DNA of 64,000 nucleotides from Nectonema munidae (taxonomy: Eukaryota > Nematomorpha > Nectonematoida > Nectonematidae), in assembly GCA_030549495.1 (NCBI GenBank), contig JAUIRK010000751.1:306088-370087 (forward strand), given 5' to 3'. Shown here in pieces: positions 36,880-46,949 of this stretch (its first letter is position 1; each line of letters starts with the position of its first letter). The translations under genes were made by a program, and so were the position numbers. The notes beneath the pieces were generated by a model. That model had not been told where the DNA came from. It worked only from the letters and a program-made list of their open reading frames with translations, and made no database searches.

Positions 36880-38830
36880 TAGTATAACTTCGCAATTTTA
36901 TTCTCTACTGAAACACTGGATGAAGAGATGCTGAACTTCACTATCGTATTTTTCAATGTCCAATCTTTGAAAGCTATAATTACTATGAATAATATTTTTG
37001 AATTATTTCATGTTATCTGTTTGCAAGAAACTTGGGTTCACACTTCTCATGATACTATACAAGAATGGGTATGCTTTCGTCTCTTTTCCTTCAACTAAAT
37101 CTTTGCATTGAGGATTAGGTCTTCATATCCACTCATCGTTGACGAATGAAATTTTAGAATATAACTTTTACTCAGACTTTTTTGAGCTTTCCTCTATAAA
37201 AATCTTTGTTCCAAAACATAATTATTTAGTTCTTCATAATCTTTATAGACCACCTTATTATGATACCAATAGTTTTATTGGATTCAATCTAGAAATTATT
37301 TGTTTTAGTATTGTTTTCTTCAAATAAATGTAATGTATACATTACAAATCGTGTTGGCGACTTCAATTAAAAATCCAATATGATATCTGTACTTATTGAT
37401 TACTTTGTCTCTTTCTCTTCATATTATTCCTTGTGTCGGCAACTCTCTTAACATTTTCATTTCTCCTTTGTTACCTTTTCGTACGTCTGGTGTATTTGAT
37501 TGTAATATATCCGGCCATTTACCAGTATTTGTAACTTTCGAATGGTAAGTTAGGGGTGTTTTTTCTCATTCATATGTTGAAAAAATTGATAATAATTTTT
37601 TGTATAATCAATTCAAGGACTAAAATATATGAGATTAATGTACTTTTGGATACACCAATGAGGACTCTTATTGATATACTCCAATTTGGTGTTGTGAAAT
37701 CTTTAAAGTTTGTAAAATCTTAAGGTTTATATAAAAGAAATGACAATCCGTGGAATAATAATAATCAAAGTTTAGAAATGATTAAGCTCAGAAATAAATT
37801 TTACTGCAAGATGTTAAAATGTATCAAAGGTTCAAATATTTATATACAATATAAGTATATAAAGCAGAATGAATATATGTTGTAGACAGCAGAGATTTAC
37901 CTAACTTATTCTTGAACCACTTTAATTCCAAATATTACAATGATCTTCCTTATGTAACACATGAAATTCTTGAGCGTATTCCATCAAAATTTGAGTTTTG
38001 CTATGTTACATGTGATGATATATTATACTCGGTAAAATCATTGAAGTTGAGAAGATCTAAAGATCTTAATAATCTAACTACTAGTTTTATCAAAGTAATA
38101 AACATCAAAGTAATTGATGTTTTTGTAATAATGCCTTTTAAATTTCTTTTTAATAGATGTATAAACGAAAGTCATCATTATCCTTCTTGCTTGAAAATAT
38201 CTAAGTTCATTCATATTTATAAAAAAGGTGATCTTTTCTGTATGTCGAATTAGAGACCCATTGCAATTGTTTCAGTAGTTTCAAAAATATTCGAAAAAGT
38301 ACTTAACAATAAAGATATATAACTATTTTCAGTGAATTAACTTCTTTGGATTCACACAGTTTCTATACAGAACACTCCATTGAAAAAATACGTTCTTTTT
38401 ATTGAAAACATTTTAGAGTTTTGGAATGCAAAGAAAAATTGTATAGCTTTATTTCTAGATCTCAAAAGAGCTTTTGACACTGTGAATCGTTCTTTATTTC
38501 TCGGCGGGAACTTGAATAATATTTTTTCTCTGATACTTCCATTAGCTGAATTTCTTCTTTCTTATATGAGAGACCTCATTATGTATATGTAAATAACAAA
38601 ACATCCAAATTTGAATGTTTCAAACACTTTGGAGTTCTCCAAGTATCCCGCCTTGGTAAACTTTTCTTTATTATATTCATAAATGATTTTTAAATCTTTT
38701 CCTTCCGAAATCTACCAAGAATTTGATTTATGCTGATGACATCTCTTTCTTATTTCCATTTACTTCTTCAATCTATTCTTTTTTCCATATTTCTTGGTTC
38801 TTAGCTTTCTCCTTTCTATTGTTTACTTGT
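36880..38830 (+). mobile_element. LINE fragment: endonuclease and reverse transcriptase start
   Basis: Begins with AP-endonuclease-like sequence (FHVICLQETWVHTSHD near 37010-37055; the QE is the metal-binding pair). RPPYYDTNS lies near 37240. The reverse-transcriptase N-half follows: KKGDLFCMSN then RPIAIVSVVSKIFEKVL near 38225-38300, motif A ALFLDLKRAFDTVN near 38445-38485, and motif C IYADDIS near 38730. Several stops and frame changes. It ends before the 3' UTR. It may be the same family as the 3' fragment at 9.8-10.95 kb. Confidence 0.7.
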
Positions 38831-39023
38831 TTTTTAAGGGTAGCTTAAATTAAATTACTTTCAATTTGTCTCTTCAATTTTAATCTTATTTTATTGTATT
38901 TTATTTATATTCAGTATACATATTCAAATAATATATCTATTTTAATTGTGCATACAATGTGTTAGTTATAACAAGAAATGGTAAGTTCTCTTGTATTTGA
39001 TCATCGTCACTAAGCGTACACTG

Positions 39024-39067
39024 TGTGAAAGACCGGTTTCGGCAATTGAAGCCTCATCAGTTCCACA
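39024..39067 (-). ncRNA. Hammerhead ribozyme motif (retroelement type)
   Basis: On the minus strand: stem I TGTGGAA pairs with TTTCACA (seven pairs, one G-U). The core CTGATGA is at 39060-39054. Stem II is GGC/GCC with loop TTCAATT. The second core half GAAA follows, then CCGGTC, whose GTC is the cleavage triplet (cleavage predicted between 39031 and 39030). Stem III is the tiny palindrome ACCGGT, typical of minimal hammerheads that work as dimers. Known: such motifs occur in Penelope-like retroelements and some SINE-like elements. No Penelope coding is seen beside it, so it may be a solo terminal piece. Confidence 0.7.
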
Positions 39068-39335
39068 TTGGTGTTCAAACTATGAGGTTTTCTATTCAAA
39101 TTTATTCAAATTAAATTTATATTTGTTCAAATTAGTTCATAGTTAATCAAATTATCAATTATATTTACATACTTTTTTATAAAGAATAAATGAATACTTT
39201 GTTATACGGTAAATCTTTATATACGTTGTACAATTTAGCAGAAGATTCTTACTAAACAATTGAAAGTTAAATATATGTAAATTTATAAAAAAAAATCTAT
39301 AAAACTTTGTAATATAGATAAAAAGAAAAATGAAG

Positions 39336-39831
39336 TTAACCACACTTCGCCCTCTGCTCTGTGTTTAAGCAAGTTGCTACAAGTTTGTATACATGATATT
39401 TTGATTGAGAATTATTTAAATTTGTTACTTCTAAATCTGATTGGCTGGGTAAGCAGCCAATGTTTGATGAGATTGTAGAGTTTTGGCGGGGGTCATTGCA
39501 ATTTTCATTGGAAAGCTGTAGCGAGCCTTCTTCGAAGAATGCAAAGGGATCCGTTGTGTTGATATTGGCGTTGGGATTCATGTTGTAGGTATCCACGCTA
39601 CTCATCGACAACTCAACATCTTCGCAATCGGCCAAGCAGCACGATGTGCCCTCCATATCCAATATGTTGGAGTTGTATTCAGCGTCAATAGCTTCTTCAC
39701 TTACTACTTTCATTTCTTTTACACTCCAATCATTCGCTGGAATTTTATAGAAGGAGAGAATGTCTTTGTTACAGAAAAACTCCATATCAACGGATGCGAG
39801 TTCTGCATCCAAGTGCATGTTCAAGTCTTGA
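39336..39831 (-). CDS. Terminal exon of an unknown acidic host protein
   Basis: 165 codons to stop 39336-39338. The acceptor TTCGTAG precedes 39831, although an in-frame ATG 14 bp upstream exists. The product is acidic and Ser/Asn-rich: LNMHLDAELASVDMEFF, then DILSFYKIPANDWSVKEM, MEGTSCCLADCEDVELSMSS and TTDPFAFFEEGSLQLSNEN. Acidic clusters with bulky hydrophobics (DPFAFFEE) resemble transcription-activation regions, but that is only inference. No homologue recognised. The DNA is less AT-rich than its flanks, which supports coding. Confidence 0.55.
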
Positions 39832-40100
39832 CTACGAACACACATCAGAGCGCAGTTTCATTACATGTCAAATATCGCTATCTTTCTGAAATCCAAAAAG
39901 GATAACATTTTGCATCAAATAAATTTTCATGGAATCCAAAAGGGTTATTAAAAATTGAAATAAAGTAAATTAATTTCATCCATATTACGAAAGCGGTGTC
40001 ATATCATATATGATTGGTTTGAAGAAGCACTTTCAGTAGTAAGAGCTCACATTATGCCTGCGATTTAATCATCGTTTTTGTAACTTTTTTTTTAAGAGTA

Positions 40101-40176
40101 GGGAGCTTTGGGGATCGAACCTGTGACCTTGAATTGTTAAGCTGATAGGTCCACCCTAACAACCATTGGGGCTCCC
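40101..40176 (-). repeat. tRNA-like sequence (SINE head or tRNA relic)
   Basis: The minus strand starts GGGAGC and ends GCTCCC, closing a six-pair acceptor stem over 76 nt. It has a B box CAGGTTCGATCC and an A-box-like TGGTTGTTAGGGTGG. The anticodon arm (GACCT/AGGTC) would enclose a 17-nt loop and the T stem is weak, so it is not a working tRNA. Confidence 0.5.
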
Positions 40177-40455
40177 CTATGTATGGAATTAAACATTAAA
40201 ATGTATAAATTTTAAATAAAAATTATGGATTTCTAGTATACTTCTTATTGAAAGAAAAATTAATAAGTTTGTTGGAATAGCTTCTTCTGATGGACAATAA
40301 TTGAAAGAATGATTTGATGAAATCTAGAAGTGTTTTGATTTGGAATTCACGAAGAGCGAAAAAAGATTGGATTTGCTCAGAAAAATTAAACAGAGCTATT
40401 GCTTGCCAAACTACGGGTGAGCCTTTTTCACAAAGTTATAAGGTATAAAGTAAAG

Positions 40456-42694
40456 GTAATCTTTTACTTTACGGTTCCGTCAATCAAAAAATTTCTCTGA
40501 CAAATTATTGGCTGTTGTGATGTCAATCAAACTCTATAATTTTTAAGTAGTTTTAATATATAGGCAATGCTATAAAGCATAAAAATTACAACATACATCT
40601 ATATGAATAAATAATATATTTATTTTACATTACTTAGTAAGCGAACATTTGATACAAAAATTGATAAAAACTTTTTTTATGGTATTCAAGCTATAATAGA
40701 ATTTCATTGAATATATTTTACCAAAAATTTTAGATCTAACTATGTCAGTAAATTTAAAAAAAATAGAAAATTTACAACATAAAAAACATTTTTATAGAAT
40801 TCAAAAATTATAATAAAATTTTGTTGAATATGTTTTACTAAAGATTCTAGATATAATTTACAAAAAATAAGTGAGTAAATTAAAAAAAACATTATAAAAA
40901 TGAATTAAAAATAAAAATACAAAATTTATTTCTATTCAATACTCGAGGTTACATAATTCCTTCAAAGAAATGAAAAAAGTAAAGCACAAAAGAATATTAA
41001 TGTATAGTTTTATTAACTATTTTAAAAATCCAATTTATCATTCGTGAAATAAAGACCAGAAGTTTCAATTTTTAGATAAAATTTCGTGTTGACTCAGAGT
41101 AGTGAGTAATTGCCACTTCTGAAGAAAGTGTAACAATCATTGATGTAGGTCGTATTAAAACAAATTTGTTATGCTCGTATCAAAACAACTTATCAATTTA
41201 TAGCAAAACACACAGAGCGTGTGTATGATCGATTTGCGTATAGCGTTTGTATATTTGTTGTGTGGTTCTGGTTGTATACGTCTACTCATATATCAGCATA
41301 GCTAGCAACACGCTTATGTGCTAATACTGATTCATAAGTTTATGAATGTGTTTTGTATGGGTTTGAATAACAAAATCATTTTTTTGTAGTTATAACTTGA
41401 TACGCATTCAAACAAATAAAAAACAACACACGGAAAATATAACCAAATTCACCTACATATGCTACACTCGCTCAAATCGATCAGACATGTATAATTTGAC
41501 GAGTTGTTTTGACACGCTCTATCAATTCATTTTCATCTGAAATGAATGAACTTACGGATACTACTTTGAGTGAGAATACAATTTTATCTGAAAATTGGAA
41601 TTTTTCTTCTCTGTTACAAGTTTTAAATTCAGATGTAAATTAGAAACTTTAAAATGGTTTGCTTCGCACAAAGTTATTTTAAATATTTTCCAATGCAATG
41701 ATTGCCTACAAAATTGTAAATTAATAAAGAGGAATGATGTATCTGATGGATATTGTTGGAAATTTTATGTTTGTGGTAAAAAAAGACGGTGCGATAAGAA
41801 TCTTTTTTTGCAAAAAGCCACCTCACCTTAAATACTGTTGGAGGTTATGATGAAAACTTTGAACAAATTATAGTAGAAATTGATAAAAGCAAGTTTTTTC
41901 ATAGAAAATATCACACAGGTACTTGGAGAGAAGGTCATTGGGTGTTTGGAGCAATTGAAAAAATAGTAAAAAATGTTTTTTAGTTGAAGTTGAAGATAGG
42001 AGCGAAACAACTCTTACACAAATTATACAAAGACACATACTACCAGGATCCATTATTGTTTCTAACGGATGGCCTGCTTACAGAAACATTTCTAACTATA
42101 ATAATGGAGTTTATGGTCATTGGGTAGATACACCAACGTAACTTTGTTGACCCAAATCATATGAACATTCACACGCAAAACATTAAAAATTTTTGGATCC
42201 GGGCCAAAAGAAAATTTAAAAGATAGTTTGGCACCTCCAATGAATTATTCTAATCATATTTAAATGAGTTCGTTTGGAGAAACCATTTTCCAAAAGCAAA
42301 ATTATTTTCTGTGTTTTTAAATTCTGATTTATTGCAACATCAAAGTATTGAACAGAGATAAAGTATGTATTTTTTATTTCTAAATTAATTTTTTTTTATT
42401 TATGTTTAAAATAGTTAATTACATATTATAGTTACTAGTTAATGAAATTCAAAGTAAAATTGAAATCTATAAAAAAAAAAAATTCTACTGACATACTGTA
42501 AATTAAATCTAGAATCTTTAGTAAAATATAGTTATTGAATTCAAATTAAATTTGAAATCTATAAAAATATTTTTTTATAATCTTTATATTATGTATGATA
42601 GAGTTTACTAATGTATAGTTTGCTTGACATCACAACAGCCAATAATTTGTCAAAGAAATTTTTTGATTGACAGAACCGTAAAGTAAAAGATTAC
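40456..42694 (+). mobile_element. Merlin DNA transposon with long inverted ends
   Basis: Terminal inverted repeats of about 80 bp, GTAATCTTTTACTTTACGG at 40456 and its complement ending at 42694. The arms differ at only a few positions (for example CCGTCAATC versus CTGTCAATC). Inside is a broken Merlin/IS1016-type transposase at about 41590-42360. Flanking 8-9 bp duplications are not evident, and the right end abuts a family B MITE lacking its own left end. Confidence 0.75.
41595..42360 (+). pseudogene. Merlin transposase relic (ISXO2/IS1595-like DDE)
   Basis: Read over several frames. The N-terminal zinc-binding-like region is NIFQCNDCLQNCKL then GYCWKFYVCGKKRRC. The DDE core follows: QIIVEIDKSKFFHRKYH (first Asp), GHWVFGAIE, VEDRSETTLTQIIQRHILPG, SIIVSNGWPAYRN and a NHMNIHT-type segment. 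In working relatives the last-named block reads SDxWxAY; here the Asp is Asn. Frame changes near 41830 and 41980 and later stops also disable it. Known: Merlin is related to bacterial IS1016. Confidence 0.8.
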
Positions 42695-42814
42695 GGAATA
42701 ATCTGACGATATCTAATGTAACGCAGAAGATTTGTATTAAAGAGCATTGATAAACGCAGATGATTTTGTTTTTGTAAAGTCGACATATGTCGACTGTAGT
42801 CGATAACCTGTTAA
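42695..42814 (+). repeat. TTAA MITE, family B, truncated at left
   Basis: Keeps GGAATAATCTGACGATATCT, AGAGCATTGATAAACGCAGA and GTAAAGTCGAC blocks and a right end CGATAACCTGTTAA (TTAA 42811-42814). The first ~18 bp of family B are missing where the Merlin end lies. Confidence 0.6.
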
Positions 42815-42932
42815 AACAACAAGAACCTTTCCTATGTACTTAGTTTTCAATTTATTGCATGCAACTTATGATGATATGATATTAATTAAAAAACCACAAA
42901 TTTTAACTTCTTTAACATCGATTACCCACACG

Positions 42933-43079
42933 GAGGGGCGTGAATAAGGTTGGTTAGGTAATAATGAGTTTCGATAACTTAAGGTCTTGTGTTCGATCTA
43001 GCATCAACCCTACTTTCCTCATAGTTCGATACAAGAGGGGCAATTGTGCCTTCTCCATGAAAACAACCCACGGTACCTT
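42933..43079 (+). repeat. tRNA-derived SINE, family 1
   Basis: Plus-strand copy: GAATAAGGTTGGTTAGGT (A-box part), GTGTTCGATC (B box), CTCATAGTTCGATACAAG, CAATTGTGCCTTCTCCATGA and end CACGGTACCTTT. Confidence 0.75.
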
Positions 43080-43679
43080 TTGTCACACAGAAATTTAAAC
43101 CTTTAAATTTAATACCACTAAAAGAGATCATTAGAAATTTAATTGAAGTTAACCATATCAAAAAACATAATTTTACACAAATGTCTCCCCATTTATTTTG
43201 ATCCAAATCAAAACACTTTATAAAAAGTAGAAGAAGTCGTCTCCCTTATATATATATATATAAAATCATAAACAAAGATAAATGCCTGTATAAATTGGGT
43301 TATAGTGACTAAACGTTGTGAGTGGTTCTTTCACGTCATTATACTTTTGTGGTTTAGGCCCTAACACATCGTAAGGATGACATGAAAAAGCCATAGTTAA
43401 GGCGTATTAAAGGAAATTCAGTATACAACGCAAATAACACTGTCTAACAAAATACTAATTTGTGTACAATATACTAATTTGGTGTTGGGATTTTGAATTT
43501 AGTATTTATTTTTACCTTTAACGTGTATAGTTTTTTTTGTAAATCAGTATTTTTACATTAAAAATTATAAAAAAAATAATAATTTTTTCCATGAAAATTC
43601 TTGAAACTGAAAACAACTAATAATAATAAAATATTTTTAGGTAAAGTGGGGTTTTAAATCAAAAATGATTGTTTATGGA

Positions 43680-44465
43680 ATATTTTTGTCAGGGGATCAT
43701 TTTGCAATCACGTGTTAGGGAGCAGCAATGGTCTGAAGGTAATGATGAAGAAATTTTGCCTCTATATCTTTCTTCCATATTTTTTATCGGTTGACTAAAT
43801 TTCTTCTCTGTGTTCGTCAGACACATCAGACATATATATGGAAAAAAATCTATATGAGAATCGAGAAAATGCAGTTTAAGAGACATATTACCGACACTTT
43901 TTTCAAAACATATCAAAAATTATTTACTATTTAAAAGTTAAAGCTTGCTTTCCAAAAAAAACCATGAACAAGATCTTTTAAAAGCTCTCGAAGCTTCTCT
44001 TCGGCGTGCATTTAAAATGTTTTCAAAAGTTTTATCTTTAAACAATTGTTTATTTGTGGGACAACAAGTATTATTTTATAAAAAGTAGATAAGTAGATAA
44101 GTACTTTATACTGTATGTATAAAGCTTTTGTAACTTTAGCAGAACTCAATTTTGGATTTTTTTTTTAAAAAGGTTAATAGCAGCTTCACAACCATTTTTA
44201 CAAATTGCTTCATAAGCCTCCATTTAATGTGAAGCGGAGGCAATATAATTATATTTGATGGAACAATTGAAGAATTCAAAACATTATTTACTCCATCATC
44301 ATACATCCATTCCTTCTGTGTGTTAGTCAATAGCTCGTGAATTTTTTCAACCACTTCTGCAAGCATTGTAAAGAATTCGGCAGAGTGAGAAGAATCCGCT
44401 GTAGGGTTACCGTTTGTCATTGGCGTAAAGAAACGTAGGAGGCCATTTGCGATTTGAGAAGTAAA
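43680..44465 (-). pseudogene. Relic of a widespread arthropod repeat-borne protein
   Basis: Minus-strand pieces in order. 44420-44136 contains VNNVLNSSIVPSN then ILPPLHIKWRLMKQFVKMV. About 44050-43925 in other frames resembles ILNAREKEAW-FK-type sequence. 43916-43689 contains MSLKLHFLDSHIDFFPYI then KNMEERYRGKIS and SLTRDCK. I recall this arrangement (LPPLHIKLGLMKQFVKA ... MSLKxHFLHSHLDxFPENLG ... ME.RYQG.W) from repeated uncharacterised proteins in many arthropods and cnidarians. The element class is not known to me. At least two frame breaks. Confidence 0.55.
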
Positions 44466-44514
44466 AAACTAATATACACAATTTGCAACAATATAGCGGG
44501 CCAACTGATTTTCT

Positions 44515-44784
44515 AGCTTAACCCATTTACGGCCAATGTTCCTATTTTGGAACATAAGTAATTTAATCTTCGTCTGCTTTTTTCAATGACTTTGAATATA
44601 AATCGTCTGCGTTTTTTTAGATATCGTCTGCTTTGCTTGGCCTTAAATGGGTTAAGCTTCAGAAATTCCCCTTACTGATTTTGTTCTTTCCTAAAGCATC
44701 AAGACTTGCATGGTAGTATTTTACTGGTATTTTTTTAAAGTTGGCCCCATATGTTCAATTTCTGGATTCGCCACTGAGCTTAAG
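44515..44784. mobile_element. Small hAT MITE with a TTAA MITE in its target duplication
   Basis: Body 44657-44776 runs from CTTCAGAAATTCCCC to GGATTCGCCACTG, matching the ends of the ZMYM1-type hAT family. Its 8-bp duplication AGCTTAAG is intact at the right (44777-44784). At the left it is split after AGCTTAA (44515-44521) by a family A MITE and resumes with G at 44656. Confidence 0.75.
44518..44655 (+). mobile_element. TTAA MITE, family A
   Basis: TTAA|CCCATTTACGGCC ... GGCCTTAAATGGG|TTAA, body 130 bp. Nearly identical to the copy at 49233-49370. The TTAA used is the one inside the hAT duplication AGCTTAAG. Confidence 0.88.
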
Positions 44785-44989
44785 CTATGGTTAAACTCCT
44801 GTTTAACCCTAATAAATATTTATATTTCTAGAATTCTTATAAAATTTTGATATAAAAACATTTAGCAAAAACTTTGTAAAAATTGTTTGCTGGAAAGTTT
44901 AATTTAAATGGCAGTAGACACTGGAAATCGTGTTACCACTTTAACCCATAAAATTTGTCAGTTCAAGTGCGGGGGATGTTTTATTCCTC

Positions 44990-46640
44990 CTACTTTTTAG
45001 TAAATTGTAAGGATTTTCTACATATATTTTTAGTATGATTGGCAATGCTCATTTTTTATGAAAATAAATCAAACCTCTCAAAAAATTCATAAAATCTGTC
45101 AATCAATGTCACATATATAAAAACTTCGAAATAAATTCTACTAAGAGTATTTCTTTGCTAACTATTTTCTTAATTTATTTAATAAGCCAAATTTTGCTTT
45201 TTAATTCGCTCGAAATATTTGACCTCTTTGAACTATGTCCTTAATCGTTTTGGCTACAAATTCTTTATCGGTTTGTAGTCTCTACCTCATTTCTTCTATA
45301 CTTTATACTGTATGTAATTTTGCTATTCATTCTATGACGATCGTTTCTTGCTAGCTCTACTTTTATCAGAAATAAATTTTCGCATCCTGTTTTCGAAAAA
45401 AACTTTTAAGATTAATTTAGAACAGAACTCCATCTTAAAGCTTTCCTATTTGGAGAATCTTCTTGATCTTAGGCTTTTTATCAGCAACGTGTGTTTATTA
45501 TCATGTGATATGAACAGATATCTCAGCCTGAATATTTGTTAAGCGATCCTAGTTCAAAAGTTGTTTTCCTCATGAAATCGTTCGGGATCTTAATTGTTCA
45601 ATTACAAAAAATTATCCACTTTATCATCTAATAAAGGATCCTCTCTTTCACACCAAAGAAAAATATGATCATCAATTAAAATTATAAAAATATCTTCATA
45701 GTGACTAAAATTTCACATATCGGCATAACAATTTCTGATTCAAAATTTTCAGATTTTCTATCCATCTTAGTGAAATTATAATTGTAATCTTAGCTGATAA
45801 GCTTTAGATTTAAAGTTTTTTTCCTTGCCAAACGAGGAACTTCTTGTCCACGGTCAAAATCTTTTTGAAACGCTCAATATTAGAAAAATACATCACTTCC
45901 TGTTTTTCTTTTTTTAAAGCAAATATTTCATACTCAACATGATTGAAGAAAGTATAATAAGTGTAAAATATTTTTAAAAATTTTTATTTGTACTATATGA
46001 GCAATATATAATGACGCTTTTTCGAAAAAATTTGTCAGAAATTTTTTTTGGAAAAACTGATTTTGAGACATACATCACTTTAATTGACACTTTCAGATAT
46101 ATTTTAACAATTTAAACTGTATATAACTATATAGAAATGGTTAATGTGGTATAAAGCTTATATTTCATATTAAATTTGAGAGAATATTTTTGAAGACAGT
46201 TTTCCTACGTAAACCAAAAATTTGATTGACAATGATAGATAATTTCAAAACTTAAATGTAAAAGGGGAATCCAAAAATAAAACTAACATCGTTGATTTGT
46301 TATAAAAACATATATTTTATGTAAAATTTAGATTAATATTTTTGAGGAGAATTTTTAGGCGTAAACCGCAAATTTGATCGACACTTTAAGATATTTTCAA
46401 ACCATAAAACGCAAAAACTAAGTCCAGAAATGAAACCAGCATTGGTGATTTAGTATAAAAACATATATTTTATGTAAACTTTGAATGAAAATTTTTCAAT
46501 CAAAATTTTGATTGACATATTCTAAAAATAGCAATGTTTGAAAAAATTAAATATACATATAAGTGTTATGCGTTCAAACCTGTGTATAATTATAAATTTT
46601 CAAATAAGTATCTAATTAGACACTAAGTTTTAGGGTCAAG
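44990..46640. other. Intergenic
   Basis: AT-rich with no gene recognised. 46050-46520 contains three imperfect repeats of a TTTGATTGACA ... TATAAAAACATATATTTTATG block, about 160 bp each. Confidence 0.4.
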
Positions 46641-46652
46641 TATAGATAATAT

Positions 46653-46935
46653 CAGGCCCGGCCTTAAGGCACTGCGACCGATGCGGCCCCCTTGGGGCCC
46701 CCCCCTTTTTTGGGCCCCCCAATTTTATTTTTTTATAACTTTTTTAAAAAAATAAATTTTTTTTTTTTTTTAAAAAAAAAAATATTTTTTTTAAAATTTT
46801 TTTAAAAAATTAATTTTGAAAATTAAAAAAAAAAAAAAAAATTTTTTTTTTTTTAAAAAAAAAAAAAAAATTTATTTATTTTTTTTTTTTTTTTTTTTCG
46901 CCCCCCTTTTTTGGCGGGCCCGCCGGGGGGGGGGG
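46653..46935. mobile_element. hAT-type element reduced to homopolymer runs
   Basis: Begins CAGGCCCGGCCTTAAGGCAC, a known type of hAT terminus (GGCCGGCC..TAAGG, then CGACCGATGCGGCCCC), and ends GGGCCCGCCG plus a G run. A perfect 8-bp duplication GATAATAT flanks it (46645-46652 and 46936-46943). The interior is almost wholly poly-A, poly-T, C and G runs, suggesting collapse or bad consensus. Confidence 0.7.
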
Positions 46936-46949
46936 GATAATATCAATAT

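Noticed and set aside
40101-40176. Functional tRNA gene
   Set aside because: The acceptor stem and boxes are present but the anticodon loop is far too long and the T stem is weak.
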